A stretch of 64,000 bases of DNA, taken from contig CAWATX010000002.1 in the NCBI GenBank assembly GCA_963785065.1, positions 186,001-250,000 of the forward strand, read 5' to 3'. The stretch comes from CAVSRC01 sp963785065. GTDB lineage: Bacteria; Pseudomonadota; Alphaproteobacteria; Rhizobiales; Kaistiaceae. The position numbers and the translations under genes were made by a program. This document shows positions 41,646-50,559 of this stretch, in pieces (position 1 is the first letter of the stretch; every line of letters starts with the position of its first letter). The notes beneath the pieces are model-generated. The model worked only from the letters and a program-made list of their open reading frames with translations, was not told where the DNA came from and did no database searches.

Positions 41646-42329
41646 TCACGGCGCGCGGGTGATGCGCCCGAGGTAGTCCTCGAGCGTCTTGCCCGCCTCG
41701 CGCGGGAAGCGATCCCCGCTCACTTCCAGGCGCTCGACCCGGTCGACGCGGAAGGTGCGGAAATCGTCGCGCAGCTCGCACCAGGCGGCGAGCGTCCACA
41801 CCTGCCCCCAGAACTGCAGAGCGAGCGGCCTGACCGTGCGCCGGCTGGCGAGCCCCTCGGCGTCGCGATAGCCGAAGCGCACCTTGAGCCGCCCGTCGAT
41901 GGCCTTGCCGAGATGATCGAGATGGTCGCGTTCGCTCTCCTGCAGACGCGAGCCCGGCGCGAACACCGGCACCCGCTCGGCGGCGCGCATGCGCTCCTGC
42001 GGCACCACCGCACCGATCTTGATCAGCGCCTCGGCCGCCGCATCGGCGATGCTCTTGCCCGCCCATGCCTTGACCATGCGGGCGCCGACGATCAGCGCCT
42101 CGATCTCGGCCGGCAGGAACATCAGCGGCGGCAGCTGATAGCCGGGCCTGAGCAGATAGCCGACCCCTGCCGCGCCGTCGATCGGTACGCCCGAAGCCTG
42201 CAAGTCGCGGATATCGCGATAGACCGTGCGCACCGACACTTCGAGCTTCTCGGCCAGCGTCTGCGCGGTGACCAGGCGGTCACCACGCAGCTGCTGGATG
42301 ATCTCGAACAAGCGGTCGGCGCGGCGCAT
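41646..42329 (-). CDS. YafY-type HTH and WYL domain transcriptional regulator
   Basis: A 227-residue regulator: an N-terminal winged HTH (MRRADRLFEIIQQLRGDRLV, with LAEKLEVSVRTVYRDIRDLQ near residue 30) followed by a WYL-type ligand-binding domain (residues about 115-200). WYL proteins respond to nucleic-acid or small ligands and often repress stress genes. A GTG start 15 bp upstream would overlap the VOC stop; ATG 42329 is chosen. It is the last gene of the SDR-Nudix-VOC-WYL run. Confidence 0.9.
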   Translation of the reverse strand: MRRADRLFEIIQQLRGDRLVTAQTLAEKLEVSVRTVYRDIRDLQASGVPIDGAAGVGYLLRPGYQLPPLMFLPAEIEALIVGARMVKAWAGKSIADAAAEALIKIGAVVPQERMRAAERVPVFAPGSRLQESERDHLDHLGKAIDGRLKVRFGYRDAEGLASRRTVRPLALQFWGQVWTLAAWCELRDDFRTFRVDRVERLEVSGDRFPREAGKTLEDYLGRITRAP

Positions 42330-42340
42330 GGAGCCCGTCC

Positions 42341-42727
42341 TCACGAAGCGGCGTGGACCCCCACGCGATTACCCTCGCTGTCGCGAATATGGAAGTAGGC
42401 GCCCATGCCCGGCGGCAGGTCGATGCGTGGCGTGAGCAGCTTCCCCCCCGCCGCTTCGACGCGGGAAACCACGGCATCGAGATGGCCGGTGCAATTGAGA
42501 TAGATGATCGTGCCGTTGTCCTTGCCGGCGCGCTCCGGCGCTTCCATGACGCAGCCGGAGACCTTCGGCCGGTCGTAGCGAAAGACGCCCATCTTCGGCC
42601 CGCCAAAAGATTCGCGGTCAAGCTTGGTGTCGAAGATGGTCTCGTAGAAGGTCGCCGCCCGCTCGAAATCAGCCGCCGGAATCTCGAACCACACCACGAT
42701 GTTGTCGTGCTGCGCGATCATGCTCAT
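42341..42727 (-). CDS. VOC (glyoxalase/bleomycin resistance) family protein
   Basis: A 128-residue VOC-fold protein starting MSMIAQHDNIVVWFEIPAAD, with the two beta-alpha-beta-beta-beta modules (second from about residue 75) and the C-terminal FHIRDSEGNRVGVH, where the final metal-ligand position of the family lies. The class includes glyoxalases, dioxygenases and antibiotic-binding proteins; this one resembles the single-domain YkuD/PhnB-like enzymes of unknown substrate. GGGAG lies 8 nt before the ATG. Confidence 0.88.
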   Translation of the reverse strand: MSMIAQHDNIVVWFEIPAADFERAATFYETIFDTKLDRESFGGPKMGVFRYDRPKVSGCVMEAPERAGKDNGTIIYLNCTGHLDAVVSRVEAAGGKLLTPRIDLPPGMGAYFHIRDSEGNRVGVHAAS

Positions 42728-42779
42728 GACAGTGTCTCCCGTTTCCGCCGCTTGAACCAACCGCGGCACCGGGGAAAGA

Positions 42780-43508
42780 TTAGCCGGGGCCCACTGACAG
42801 CCCTGTGTCAGGAGCGTCGTGGCCGAAGACGTGGTCGAGATAGGCGGCCACGTAGCCGGCCATGCGCACATCGTAGTCGGCCGGCGAGCGCACGATGCGG
42901 ATGTCGGCAAGCTCCTCCTCCGCGATCGCGGCAAGGTTGGCGAGGATGCGCGCACGGGCGCGCTCTGCCGGCCCGGGCAAACGCACCACCTGGAAGAGCG
43001 CGATGCGCGGTCCGTCGAAGACCGCCGTCCAGCCCGGCTCGATCGTGACATCGCCAGCGGCGAGGCCGGTCTCCTCGGCAAGCTCGCGCCGGAGCGTGGC
43101 GTCGAGATCGACCCGATCGCCGTCGATGTCGGCGCGTTCCGGCGTACCCGAGGGAAAATAGATGTGGCCGGCATTGGCCGTGCGGGCGCTCATGACGCCG
43201 AGCAGGAAGGCGCCGTCGGCGGCCTTGAGCGCCGCCTGCGGGAAGGCGTTGCGCACCGAGCCGTCGATGAAGCCCCAGTCGCGCCAGGCGAGGAAGCTGG
43301 CGAAATCTGTCTCAAGACAGGCCCCGGTCATCACCCGGCCGTCGATCGCATGGTCGTGGAGGAGCAGGATGCGCCCGTTCCACAGCGCCGGCTGGGCGGC
43401 CTGAGCCCGCTGGAAGTGCGCGTCGATTTCTGCCCGCCTGGCCTCGGCGAACGGCCACGGCCGCGGATCGAAGCGGATGTCGAGGCGATCGAGGGGGAGG
43501 ATATCCAC
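42780..43508 (-). CDS. Nudix hydrolase domain protein
   Basis: A 242-residue protein with a partly degenerate Nudix box: LDATLRRELAEETGL (near residues 133-147) keeps the REUxEExGU core, while the preceding G-x5-E reads G-x5-D. Upstream sequences WNGRILLLHDHAIDGRVMTG and IYFPSGTPERAD fit NUDIX proteins of the coenzyme-A/ADP-sugar type. The start is uncertain: GTG 43508 is the first plausible codon after the SDR stop (5 bp away), with translational coupling likely. Confidence 0.78.
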   Translation of the reverse strand: MDILPLDRLDIRFDPRPWPFAEARRAEIDAHFQRAQAAQPALWNGRILLLHDHAIDGRVMTGACLETDFASFLAWRDWGFIDGSVRNAFPQAALKAADGAFLLGVMSARTANAGHIYFPSGTPERADIDGDRVDLDATLRRELAEETGLAAGDVTIEPGWTAVFDGPRIALFQVVRLPGPAERARARILANLAAIAEEELADIRIVRSPADYDVRMAGYVAAYLDHVFGHDAPDTGLSVGPG

Positions 43509-43513
43509 CGCGG

Positions 43514-44311
43514 CTACGGCTTCTCCGGGTCCTTGACCGGGACGGTGTAGTTGAGCGGCAGCCGCCCGCCGTCGGCGTAGATCGTCTGGCCGGTGACGTA
43601 GCTGGCATCGTCCGAGACCAGGAAGGCGGCGACGGACGCAATCTCCTTCGGCTGGCCGAGGCGGCCGAGCGGTGTGCGCGACAGCAGGCGCTTGCGCGCC
43701 TCGGCGTCGTCCATCACCCCCGCCAGCATGTCGGTGTCGATCGAGCCCGGCCCGATGGCGTTGACCCGGATGCCATGCGGCGCCAGCGCCAGCGCCATCA
43801 CCCTGGTGAGCTGGTTGATGCCGCCCTTGGAGACCGAATAGGGCACCTGGTTGGCAATCGCGAATATGGCGTTGATCGAGGACATGTTGACGATGGCGCC
43901 CGGCGCCCCGCCCTCGGCGACGTGCTCGACCATGGCCCGCGCCACGGCCTGGCCACACAGGAAGGCGCCCTTGAGGTTGGTGCGGATCACCCGGTCGAAA
44001 TCGGCCTCCTCGAGCGTGAGGAAGTCGCCGGCACCAAGGATGCCGGCATTGTTGACCAATGCGTCGATGCCGCCGAAGGCATCCATCGTCGCAGCGACCA
44101 GATTGTGCACGTCGAGCCGTTCGCTGACATCGCACTCGACGAAGCGCACCGCGCCATAGGCGCCGAGCGACTCGACCGCCGCCGAACCGGCGTCCTCGTC
44201 GACATCGGCGACGACCACGCGTGCGCCTTCATCGAGAAAACGCCGGGCAATCGCGTAGCCGATGCCGCGCGCCCCCCCGGTGACGATAGCGACCTTGTTC
44301 TCAAGGAGCAT
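43514..44311 (-). CDS. SDR family oxidoreductase
   Basis: A 265-residue classical short-chain dehydrogenase/reductase. The nucleotide-binding TGGARGIG (near residue 11) is followed by an Asp after strand 2 (VVADVDED), which favours NAD(H). NNAG is at about residue 87, and the catalytic triad is Ser (VNMSSIN), Tyr and Lys (PYSVSKGG). The start MLLENKVAIV at 44311 has GGAGG 10 nt upstream. It heads a four-gene minus-strand operon with Nudix, VOC and WYL genes. Confidence 0.94.
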   Translation of the reverse strand: MLLENKVAIVTGGARGIGYAIARRFLDEGARVVVADVDEDAGSAAVESLGAYGAVRFVECDVSERLDVHNLVAATMDAFGGIDALVNNAGILGAGDFLTLEEADFDRVIRTNLKGAFLCGQAVARAMVEHVAEGGAPGAIVNMSSINAIFAIANQVPYSVSKGGINQLTRVMALALAPHGIRVNAIGPGSIDTDMLAGVMDDAEARKRLLSRTPLGRLGQPKEIASVAAFLVSDDASYVTGQTIYADGGRLPLNYTVPVKDPEKP

Positions 44312-44462
44312 CGGATGTTCGCCTCCGCTGACTGGCAGGACCGAGGCTCCAGCGTTAGCCAATGCGACCGGTGGTGTCCACGGTTGTACGGCGGCACATT
44401 GAAGCATAAAGTTCCGGCGCCCTGCCGTCCGGCCGGTTCTCACCCAATCCAAGCCTTCTCAG

Positions 44463-45218
44463 ATGATTTCCGACCCCTGGTTCTATGCCGCCGCAATCCC
44501 GGCGATGATCATTCTCGGCGTGTCCAAGGGCGGCTTCGGCGCCATCGGCCTGCTCACCGTGCCACTGCTGGCGCTGGTCATCTCGCCGGTGCAGGCGGCT
44601 GCCATCGTGCTGCCCATCCTGCTGGTCAGCGACCTCGTCGCCGTCATCTCCTATCGCGGCCTCTACGACCTGACCACGCTGAAGATCATGCTGCCCGGCG
44701 CCATGGTCGGCATCGGCATCGGCTGGTGGACCGCCGCCTGGGTGACCGAGAACGAGATCCGCCTGATCGTCGGTGCCATCTCGGTCCTGTTCACCCTCAA
44801 CTACTGGTTCCGCCATCGCCTGCGCCAGCACCCGCACGGACACAACGTCGCCAAAGGCGGCTTCTGGGGTATGGTCACCGGCTTCACCAGCTTCGTCAGC
44901 CACGCCGGCGGGCCACCCTTCCAGATGTATGCCGTGCCCCTGCGCCTGGCGCCGCGCATCTTCACCGGCACCTCGGTCATCATGTTCGCCGTCGTCAATG
45001 CGGTGAAGACGGTCCCCTATTTCCTGCTCGGCCAGTTCAACGCGACCAACCTGGAGACCTCGGCGATTCTCCTGCCGATCTCGATCCCGGCGACCTTCCT
45101 TGGCGTCTGGCTGGTCAAGGTGCTGGATGCGGACGTCTTCTACCGGGCGATCTACATCCTCATATTCCTCGTCGGCCTCTACCTGGTCTGGGAGAGCCTG
45201 GCGACGGGTATCGCCTGA
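44463..45218 (+). CDS. TauE/SafE (TSUP) family anion exporter
   Basis: A 251-residue protein with eight hydrophobic helices and TSUP signatures GVSKGGFGAIGLLTVPLLAL (near residue 19) and GFTSFVSHAGGPPFQMY (near 140). It is a paralogue of the gene at 19749-20510 but shares only the family motifs. Sulfite or sulfoacetate export is typical. It is divergent from the SDR operon with 151 bp between. Confidence 0.9.
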   Translation: MISDPWFYAAAIPAMIILGVSKGGFGAIGLLTVPLLALVISPVQAAAIVLPILLVSDLVAVISYRGLYDLTTLKIMLPGAMVGIGIGWWTAAWVTENEIRLIVGAISVLFTLNYWFRHRLRQHPHGHNVAKGGFWGMVTGFTSFVSHAGGPPFQMYAVPLRLAPRIFTGTSVIMFAVVNAVKTVPYFLLGQFNATNLETSAILLPISIPATFLGVWLVKVLDADVFYRAIYILIFLVGLYLVWESLATGIA

Positions 45219-45311
45219 CCGGAGCCCGTGTTGACCGGCCCGGTTACTTCGCGCAATCTCTCATTGCTGGGCATTGATCGGATCGCCTGCCCATGACCCC
45301 GGGGGGATGCG

Positions 45312-46847
45312 GTGGCAAGCAAGATCAAGGTATTCATCAGCTACAGCCACTCTGACTTCGAGAACCGGCCGGGCTACCGCTACAGCCGGGCGGGCCTGAT
45401 CATCCACGAAATGGCCAGGGATATCGGCGCGACCGACAGCCGGCTCTATTTCAAGATTTTGCGCGACAGCGACAACGTCCTCCAGGTCGCCGACGAGATC
45501 GACGAGCGCATCAACTTCGCCCTCGACGAATGCGACATCGGCATCGCCATGCTGTCGGAGAGCTACTGCTACTCGGAGAACTGCTGCGACGAGTTCAACC
45601 GGCTGCTGGAGAGCGGCAAGCCGTTCTTCATCGTCGAGCTGGAGAACGTCTGGGACTCGCTCGATCACCCGCTCACCGAGAAGAAGGCGCTGATCGACCG
45701 GCTGCTGCGCGTCGCGTTCTGGGGCCGGGTCGAGGGCGAGAGCAAGCCGACGCTCTACGGCTATCCGCTGCCCAACGAGGCGACCAAAGGCCGCAAGGAA
45801 TATTACGACGCGCTCGAACAGCTGGTCAGCGGCATCAAGAACCGCGGCGTTCAGCTGCTCAAGGAGCGCCAGGAGATCGGCGTCTTCTCCGACAAGCCGC
45901 TCGCCCGCCCCTATGTCTATCTGGCGCTGCCGACGCCGGAGGTGCGCGATCTCGCCAACCGGCTGCTCGTGCGCCTGCGCAAGGCGGGCTATTCGGTTTA
46001 CATGCCCAACGAACAGGCGGACATGGCCACCGCCGACTACGCCGCGATCCCCGAGCACGTGCGCAAGGTGATCGCCGAGTGCGACCTCTACGTCCAGCTT
46101 TTCGGCGGCACGCCCGGCCGCGCCGTTCCCGGCGTCGAGGATACCCGGCTGGCCAGGCTGCAATACGAGACGGCGGTCGCATCGGCACGGCCGACGCTTC
46201 TCTGGCAGGACCGCCGCTTCGACCCCGGCAAGGCGGACCCGGACTACGTCGCCTTCTTGCACAGCGTCGCGCCGCACATCCTCAGCTTCGAGGAATTCGA
46301 ATCCTTCACCGAGAAAGAGATCGCCCGCATCTTCGCCATGATCGCCGCCGGCCAGCAGCGCGAGGCCCGCGCCGCCGCCCACGCCGAGACCGTTACTGCC
46401 GCGCCCGCCGGAGGCGATGGCGCCCAGCCGGTGATCAGGAGCGTCGCCATCGACGCGGCGCCCGAGGACGCTGCCTTCCAGCAGGCGCTGACCGAAGCGT
46501 TGCAGGCCCATGTCGGCGTCGACAGCGTCGACTACGAGCCCGACAACGACTCGCTGCGCGACGTGGCGCTGGGCAACGACGCCGTCATCTTCGTGTGGGG
46601 CGGCAGCAAGGCCGGCTGGAACCGGACACGCGCCCATCTCGGTCTCTTCCGCCGCTTCGTCGGGCCTGACGGGGTGCCACCGAAGAAGGCGATCGGCGAC
46701 GCCGCACCGCCGCCGCCGACGGCCCCACCCTGCCCCATCGGCCCGGACGTCTCCGTGGTGCCGGTCAGGGACGGAGTCGATTCCGCCGCGCTGGCGGCCT
46801 TCCTGGAGAAGCTGGGCATCCCGGCGGCGCAACGGCCGTCGACCTGA
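45312..46847 (+). CDS. TIR-domain protein with two further TIR-like/flavodoxin-like modules
   Basis: A 511-residue protein. Residues 4-170 are a TIR domain: KVFISYSHSD (6-15), the alpha-helical ADEIDERINFALDECD region, and SESYCYSENCCDEFNRLLE (82-100), where Glu94 matches the catalytic Glu of NAD-cleaving TIRs. Residues about 196-340 start PYVYLALPTPEVRDLANRLL and keep a similar alpha/beta pattern without the Glu motif. Residues about 375-465 (IRSVAIDAAPEDAAFQQALT, then VIFVWGGSKAGW) look like a third such module. A GTG start follows GGGGGG. It is 15 bp upstream of the STAND ATPase gene, so the two form an operon. An NADase effector role is inferred. Confidence 0.85.
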   Translation: MASKIKVFISYSHSDFENRPGYRYSRAGLIIHEMARDIGATDSRLYFKILRDSDNVLQVADEIDERINFALDECDIGIAMLSESYCYSENCCDEFNRLLESGKPFFIVELENVWDSLDHPLTEKKALIDRLLRVAFWGRVEGESKPTLYGYPLPNEATKGRKEYYDALEQLVSGIKNRGVQLLKERQEIGVFSDKPLARPYVYLALPTPEVRDLANRLLVRLRKAGYSVYMPNEQADMATADYAAIPEHVRKVIAECDLYVQLFGGTPGRAVPGVEDTRLARLQYETAVASARPTLLWQDRRFDPGKADPDYVAFLHSVAPHILSFEEFESFTEKEIARIFAMIAAGQQREARAAAHAETVTAAPAGGDGAQPVIRSVAIDAAPEDAAFQQALTEALQAHVGVDSVDYEPDNDSLRDVALGNDAVIFVWGGSKAGWNRTRAHLGLFRRFVGPDGVPPKKAIGDAAPPPPTAPPCPIGPDVSVVPVRDGVDSAALAAFLEKLGIPAAQRPST

Positions 46848-46862
46848 TCGGCAGCGGCAAAG

Positions 46863-49730
46863 ATGTTCAGCCGCGAACCCTATCCCGGCCTGCGTTCCTT
46901 CCGAAAGGACGAGAACGACATCTTCTTTGGTCGCGACGACCATGTCGCCGGCATGATCGACAAGCTGGCCGCCACGCATTTCCTGTGCGTGACCGGTTCT
47001 TCGGGCTGTGGCAAGTCGTCGCTCGCCCGCACCGGCCTGCAGAATGCGCTCGAAGCCGGCTTCCTTAAGGGCGAAGGCTCCGACTGGATCTTCTGCGATT
47101 TCCATCCCGGCAACCGGCCGCTGGGCAACCTTCTCGATGTGCTGGCCGGCGCCATCGCCGGCCGCGCCGAGATCGATGACGCCAAGGCGCTCGCCGAACG
47201 CGAGGCCAGTCTTCGCCAGCTCGTCACCGACCATATCGACCGCCACTCGCACAACCTCAACGAGGTGCTGTCGATGATCAGCGATTCGGCCGACCGGCCG
47301 GTGCTGCTGCTGGTCGACCAGTTCGAGGAGCTCTTCCGTTATGCCCTCGACGAGCCCGACGAGGCGGTCACCTTTGTCGACGTGCTTCTCGCCACCGCGG
47401 CGGCAAGGAAGAAGGTCTATGTCGCCATCACCATCCGCACCGACGAACTCGACAAGTGCTCGCGCTATCCGGGCCTGACCGATGCCGTCAATGCCGGCCA
47501 GTTCCTGACCCCGGCGCTCGACCGCTTCCAGATCAAGGAGGCGATCGAAGGCCCGGTCATGCTGTTCGGCGGGACGGTCGAACCGGCGCTCTCGACCTGG
47601 CTGCTCAACAGCCTCGAGCGCGAAGAGGACAAGCTGCCGTTGATGCAGCATGCGCTGAAGTTCCTCTACGCGCAGACGGCGGCGGCGGCGGCCGCGGGCG
47701 AACGCATCGCGCTGACGCTCGCCGGCATGCGCACGCTGTTCGGCGAGCCGGCCAAGGACCAGCTCGACAGCAAGATCGCGCTCCGCCAGTTCCTGTCGGA
47801 CCGCATGGACCGCTTCTACCGGGCCCTGCCGGAGCGCCTGCGGCGGGTCACGCCGGCGCTGTTCTGCGCGCTGACCGACGTCAACAGCCAGGGCCACGAC
47901 ATCCGTCAGGCAGTGCGGCTGCACCGCCTGCAGAAGATCCTTGCTGTCCCCGAGGCCGACATTGTCCAGATCGCCGACGTGTTCCGCGAAGAGGGCTATC
48001 TCAGGCCCGAACCGGGCACGCCGCTGGAGCCGGGAACCAATATCGACGTCACCCATGAATGCGTGCTGCGTACCTGGAGCAGCCTGCGCGACTGGCTCGT
48101 CGACGAACAACGCTCGCGCGATCATGTGCGCGAGTTCGTGCGCGACGCCTACAGCTACGAGGCGGACCCCGGCGGACACGGCGCCTTCCCTGTCCTGACC
48201 GGCCGCGATCTGTTGACCGGCGAACGCTACCGCCGCTGCAACGACTGGTTCACGCGCACCCGACCCACCGCCGCCTGGGCCGAACGCTACCTCAACCCCG
48301 GCGATTACACCCTGCCGCGCATTCCTGGCGGCAAGACGGTCGCCACCGATGCCGACAGCCTGTTCGGCTATCTGGTCAGCTTCCTCAACCGCTCGCGCAC
48401 CTTTCGCGAATTCAGGCGATGGCGGACCGTCGGTCTGATCGGCCTTGCCGCGGTGATCGCGCTGGGCGGTACGCTTGCCTATCTGAAGAACGCCGAGAAC
48501 ACGCGCTTGAACGGCTTTGCCGAAGGCATAACCAGCCTCGTGCAACTGCTGGTCAACGGCGATACGGTTTACCTCAGGATCCCCAGCACGCCCGTCTCGC
48601 AACTGGCGCTGGGTTCCGATCCGGCGTTCACCAAGCAACTCCGCAGCAAGGCCGAAGCCGCCTCCGTTGGCGTCGATCCGGTCTCACTCCTCGACCAGGG
48701 CGTTTGTCCGCAACTGAAACCAGCCGTCAATCTGCTGACCATCGTTGACCACTCCGGAACGCTCTACTGCGACACCTTCCCTGCCGATGCAGCGTTCCGC
48801 GATTCCTTCTCCAGCGCTCTCCAACCAAAGTTCAATGCCGGTGCATTGCTGACCGGGGCCGAACAGACCGCCAGCCTCGGCCGAAAGCTGATTGGCGACG
48901 CACTCGCCGTCCAGCCGGGCGTCCCCGCCGCCTATCGATTCCTGGCGTGGTCCTTTGCCGGCGTTTCTACGGCCGATGAGGCCCAAAGCCTGGCCGAGAC
49001 CTCCGCTTGCCTGAACCGGGCGATCAGCATCTCCTGCCAGAACAGGCAAGAGATCACCGAACTGGCCTACGGCGTCGAAGCCTTGTCGCTGGTGTTCGCC
49101 CAGTACCAACTGCGCTTCCAGCAGGCCATCCTGCACGGCCAGCTTGGCCATGAGCTGCTCGACCCCGCGCGCCAATCGGTCAACCTCACCGAGGCCAGCC
49201 GCGTCGAGCTTCGCCGGCGCGGCGCCGAAGCGCTGGCCTTCTCCGCGCATTATCTGCGCCTGTCCACCAACTGCCCGTCGGAGGCCGCCGCCACGGTCTG
49301 TTCCGTGATTCCTGATTGGTACGACACCGCCGCCAAGACGTTCCTGCAAACGCTCGACGGCATCACCACGGCGCCGCTCCACGGCAACACCACCACCGAG
49401 CTTGCCTATGGCGGGGGCATGTTCGGCCTGTTCTGGGGACAGGATCGCGCCTTCCGCGAGGCGGCCCGCAAATACACCAGTGACGATGCCGTTATTGCGA
49501 TGCTGGACCGGGCACGCGCCGTCCGCGCCGCCGCCTTCGCCTCGCTGCCGCGCTACAATTCAGTGCTGGCCATGGCGCAATGCATCGCGGGGCAAGTCGA
49601 TCAGGCAAAAGCCACCGCGGAGCGCATCGATCGCACGCTCCCCAAATATCAGCAAATCTACGAACAAATCATGCGCTGCGGCGAAAGCGACCGCGAGGCG
49701 CTGTTTGAAAATCCGGAAATCAGCAAATGA
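46863..49730 (+). CDS. nSTAND1-type ATPase with membrane anchor and Cys-rich C-terminal domain
   Basis: A 955-residue protein. It opens with the nSTAND1 signature PYPGLRSFRKDENDIFFGRD (residues 6-25), then Walker A GSSGCGKSS (45-53) and Walker B VLLLVDQFEE (147-156). Sensor and winged-helix regions follow to about 500. A basic stretch (FREFRRWR) precedes one hydrophobic helix at about 519-541. The remaining 415 residues contain eight cysteines and no recognised repeats. The charge pattern predicts a cytoplasmic ATPase and an extracytoplasmic sensor. STAND proteins are switch ATPases of immune and apoptotic-like systems. It is the partner of the upstream TIR protein. The C-terminal half is less GC-rich than the N-terminal half. 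Confidence 0.87.
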   Translation: MFSREPYPGLRSFRKDENDIFFGRDDHVAGMIDKLAATHFLCVTGSSGCGKSSLARTGLQNALEAGFLKGEGSDWIFCDFHPGNRPLGNLLDVLAGAIAGRAEIDDAKALAEREASLRQLVTDHIDRHSHNLNEVLSMISDSADRPVLLLVDQFEELFRYALDEPDEAVTFVDVLLATAAARKKVYVAITIRTDELDKCSRYPGLTDAVNAGQFLTPALDRFQIKEAIEGPVMLFGGTVEPALSTWLLNSLEREEDKLPLMQHALKFLYAQTAAAAAAGERIALTLAGMRTLFGEPAKDQLDSKIALRQFLSDRMDRFYRALPERLRRVTPALFCALTDVNSQGHDIRQAVRLHRLQKILAVPEADIVQIADVFREEGYLRPEPGTPLEPGTNIDVTHECVLRTWSSLRDWLVDEQRSRDHVREFVRDAYSYEADPGGHGAFPVLTGRDLLTGERYRRCNDWFTRTRPTAAWAERYLNPGDYTLPRIPGGKTVATDADSLFGYLVSFLNRSRTFREFRRWRTVGLIGLAAVIALGGTLAYLKNAENTRLNGFAEGITSLVQLLVNGDTVYLRIPSTPVSQLALGSDPAFTKQLRSKAEAASVGVDPVSLLDQGVCPQLKPAVNLLTIVDHSGTLYCDTFPADAAFRDSFSSALQPKFNAGALLTGAEQTASLGRKLIGDALAVQPGVPAAYRFLAWSFAGVSTADEAQSLAETSACLNRAISISCQNRQEITELAYGVEALSLVFAQYQLRFQQAILHGQLGHELLDPARQSVNLTEASRVELRRRGAEALAFSAHYLRLSTNCPSEAAATVCSVIPDWYDTAAKTFLQTLDGITTAPLHGNTTTELAYGGGMFGLFWGQDRAFREAARKYTSDDAVIAMLDRARAVRAAAFASLPRYNSVLAMAQCIAGQVDQAKATAERIDRTLPKYQQIYEQIMRCGESDREALFENPEISK

Positions 49731-49778
49731 CAGCGCCTCGCTGCCGGCCGTCGCGGTCCGAATAAGCCGCTTTGTCGT

Positions 49779-49795
49779 CCGGGAATTGGTCCCGG
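49779..49795. terminator. Short hairpin between the STAND gene and the convergent DUF465 gene
   Basis: CCGGGA (49779-49784) and TCCCGG (49790-49795) form a 6-bp stem with a 5-nt loop, 49 bp after the STAND stop and immediately after the DUF465 stop on the other strand. No strong T-run; possible bidirectional terminator. Confidence 0.3.
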
Positions 49796-49972
49796 CTAGT
49801 GCAGTTGCTCGCCGGTGAGGCGGGCAATCTCGTCCTTCACATGCAGCTTTTTGCGCTTGAGCTCGCGCAGTTCGAGCGAATCGGTGCCCGGATGGGCCAG
49901 CGCTTCCTCAAGTTCCTTCTCAAGCATCTGGTGACGGCGTTCGAGCTCGGCCAAATGCGATTCCATAGCCAT
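49796..49972 (-). CDS. YdcH/DUF465 family small coiled-coil protein
   Basis: A 58-residue protein: MAMESHLAELERRHQMLEKE, then LEEALAHPGTDSLELRELKR, ending KKLHVKDEIARLTGEQLH. This is the complete DUF465 pattern of two helices joined by a short turn with conserved LKxxKLxLKDxI. The family is widespread in Proteobacteria and of unknown function. An AGGAGGC-like sequence lies upstream of the ATG (RC of GCCTCCT, 49980-49986). A second DUF465 gene is encoded divergently at 50246. Confidence 0.92.
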   Translation of the reverse strand: MAMESHLAELERRHQMLEKELEEALAHPGTDSLELRELKRKKLHVKDEIARLTGEQLH

Positions 49973-50216
49973 CAGTTAAGCCTCCTGTTGACTATCAATC
50001 CGACCACGCGAGTTTGACACGGAAACGTCAAACTGTGAACTGCAACCGCGGTTTGAAGCACCGCCCAAACTCACCTTCGCAGCGCCGTGGCCCACTATCG
50101 CATCTGGGGCGGCAGGCGCCCGCCATCAAGTGCCAATCGCCACCGGCAGGGCGAAATACGGCGGCCCGGAGCGATCTGTGGTAGCCTTGCCCTTGCCACG
50201 CGGATAGCGGCGGTTG

Positions 50217-50231
50217 TTAACGCACCGTCAA
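50217..50231. promoter_or_regulatory. Near-consensus CtrA-like box upstream of the second DUF465 gene
   Basis: TTAACGCACCGTCAA fits TTAA-N7-TTAA with one mismatch and ends 14 bp before the ATG at 50246. The rest of the 273-bp divergent intergenic region (49973-50245) shows no other clear element. A chance match cannot be excluded. Confidence 0.3.
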
Positions 50232-50245
50232 CCAACAAGACGACC

Positions 50246-50473
50246 ATGAGCACTCAGGGCGGCGGCCTGACCGAGGAGGAAGAACGCGAGATCCGACGCC
50301 AGCTTGCCGAGCTGCGCCAGGAGCACCGCGATCTCGACCTGGCGATCGCCGCCATGATCGATTCGGGCGGGATCGATACCATCCGCATCCAGCGCATGAA
50401 GAAGCGCAAGCTCGCCCTCAAGGACCGCATCGCCGCCCTCGAGGACAGCCGCCTGCCGGACATCATCGCCTGA
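50246..50473 (+). CDS. YdcH/DUF465 family protein
   Basis: A 75-residue protein with the DUF465 hairpin: EEREIRRQLAELRQEHRDLD, LAIAAMIDSGGIDTIRIQRM, then KKRKLALKDRIAALED. It is a paralogue of the divergent gene at 49796-49972. ATG 50246 is chosen because family similarity begins shortly after it; the upstream frame is not family-like. It lies directly upstream of purE, as in many Rhizobiales. Confidence 0.9.
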   Translation: MSTQGGGLTEEEEREIRRQLAELRQEHRDLDLAIAAMIDSGGIDTIRIQRMKKRKLALKDRIAALEDSRLPDIIA

Positions 50474-50559
50474 AGCCGCCCCCTCGCTGCTTGCGATGCA
50501 AGGCCCCGCGCCTATAATTCGCGCCAGCCCCATACGCCCAGCCGACCACGACAGGACCC

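Noticed and set aside
45261..48638. Very long open frame (1125 codons) on the minus strand opposite the TIR and STAND genes
   Set aside because: It is antisense to two genes with clear domain signatures, has a Gly/Arg/Val-rich low-information composition and no motif. Long antisense frames are expected in GC-rich DNA with G/C third positions.
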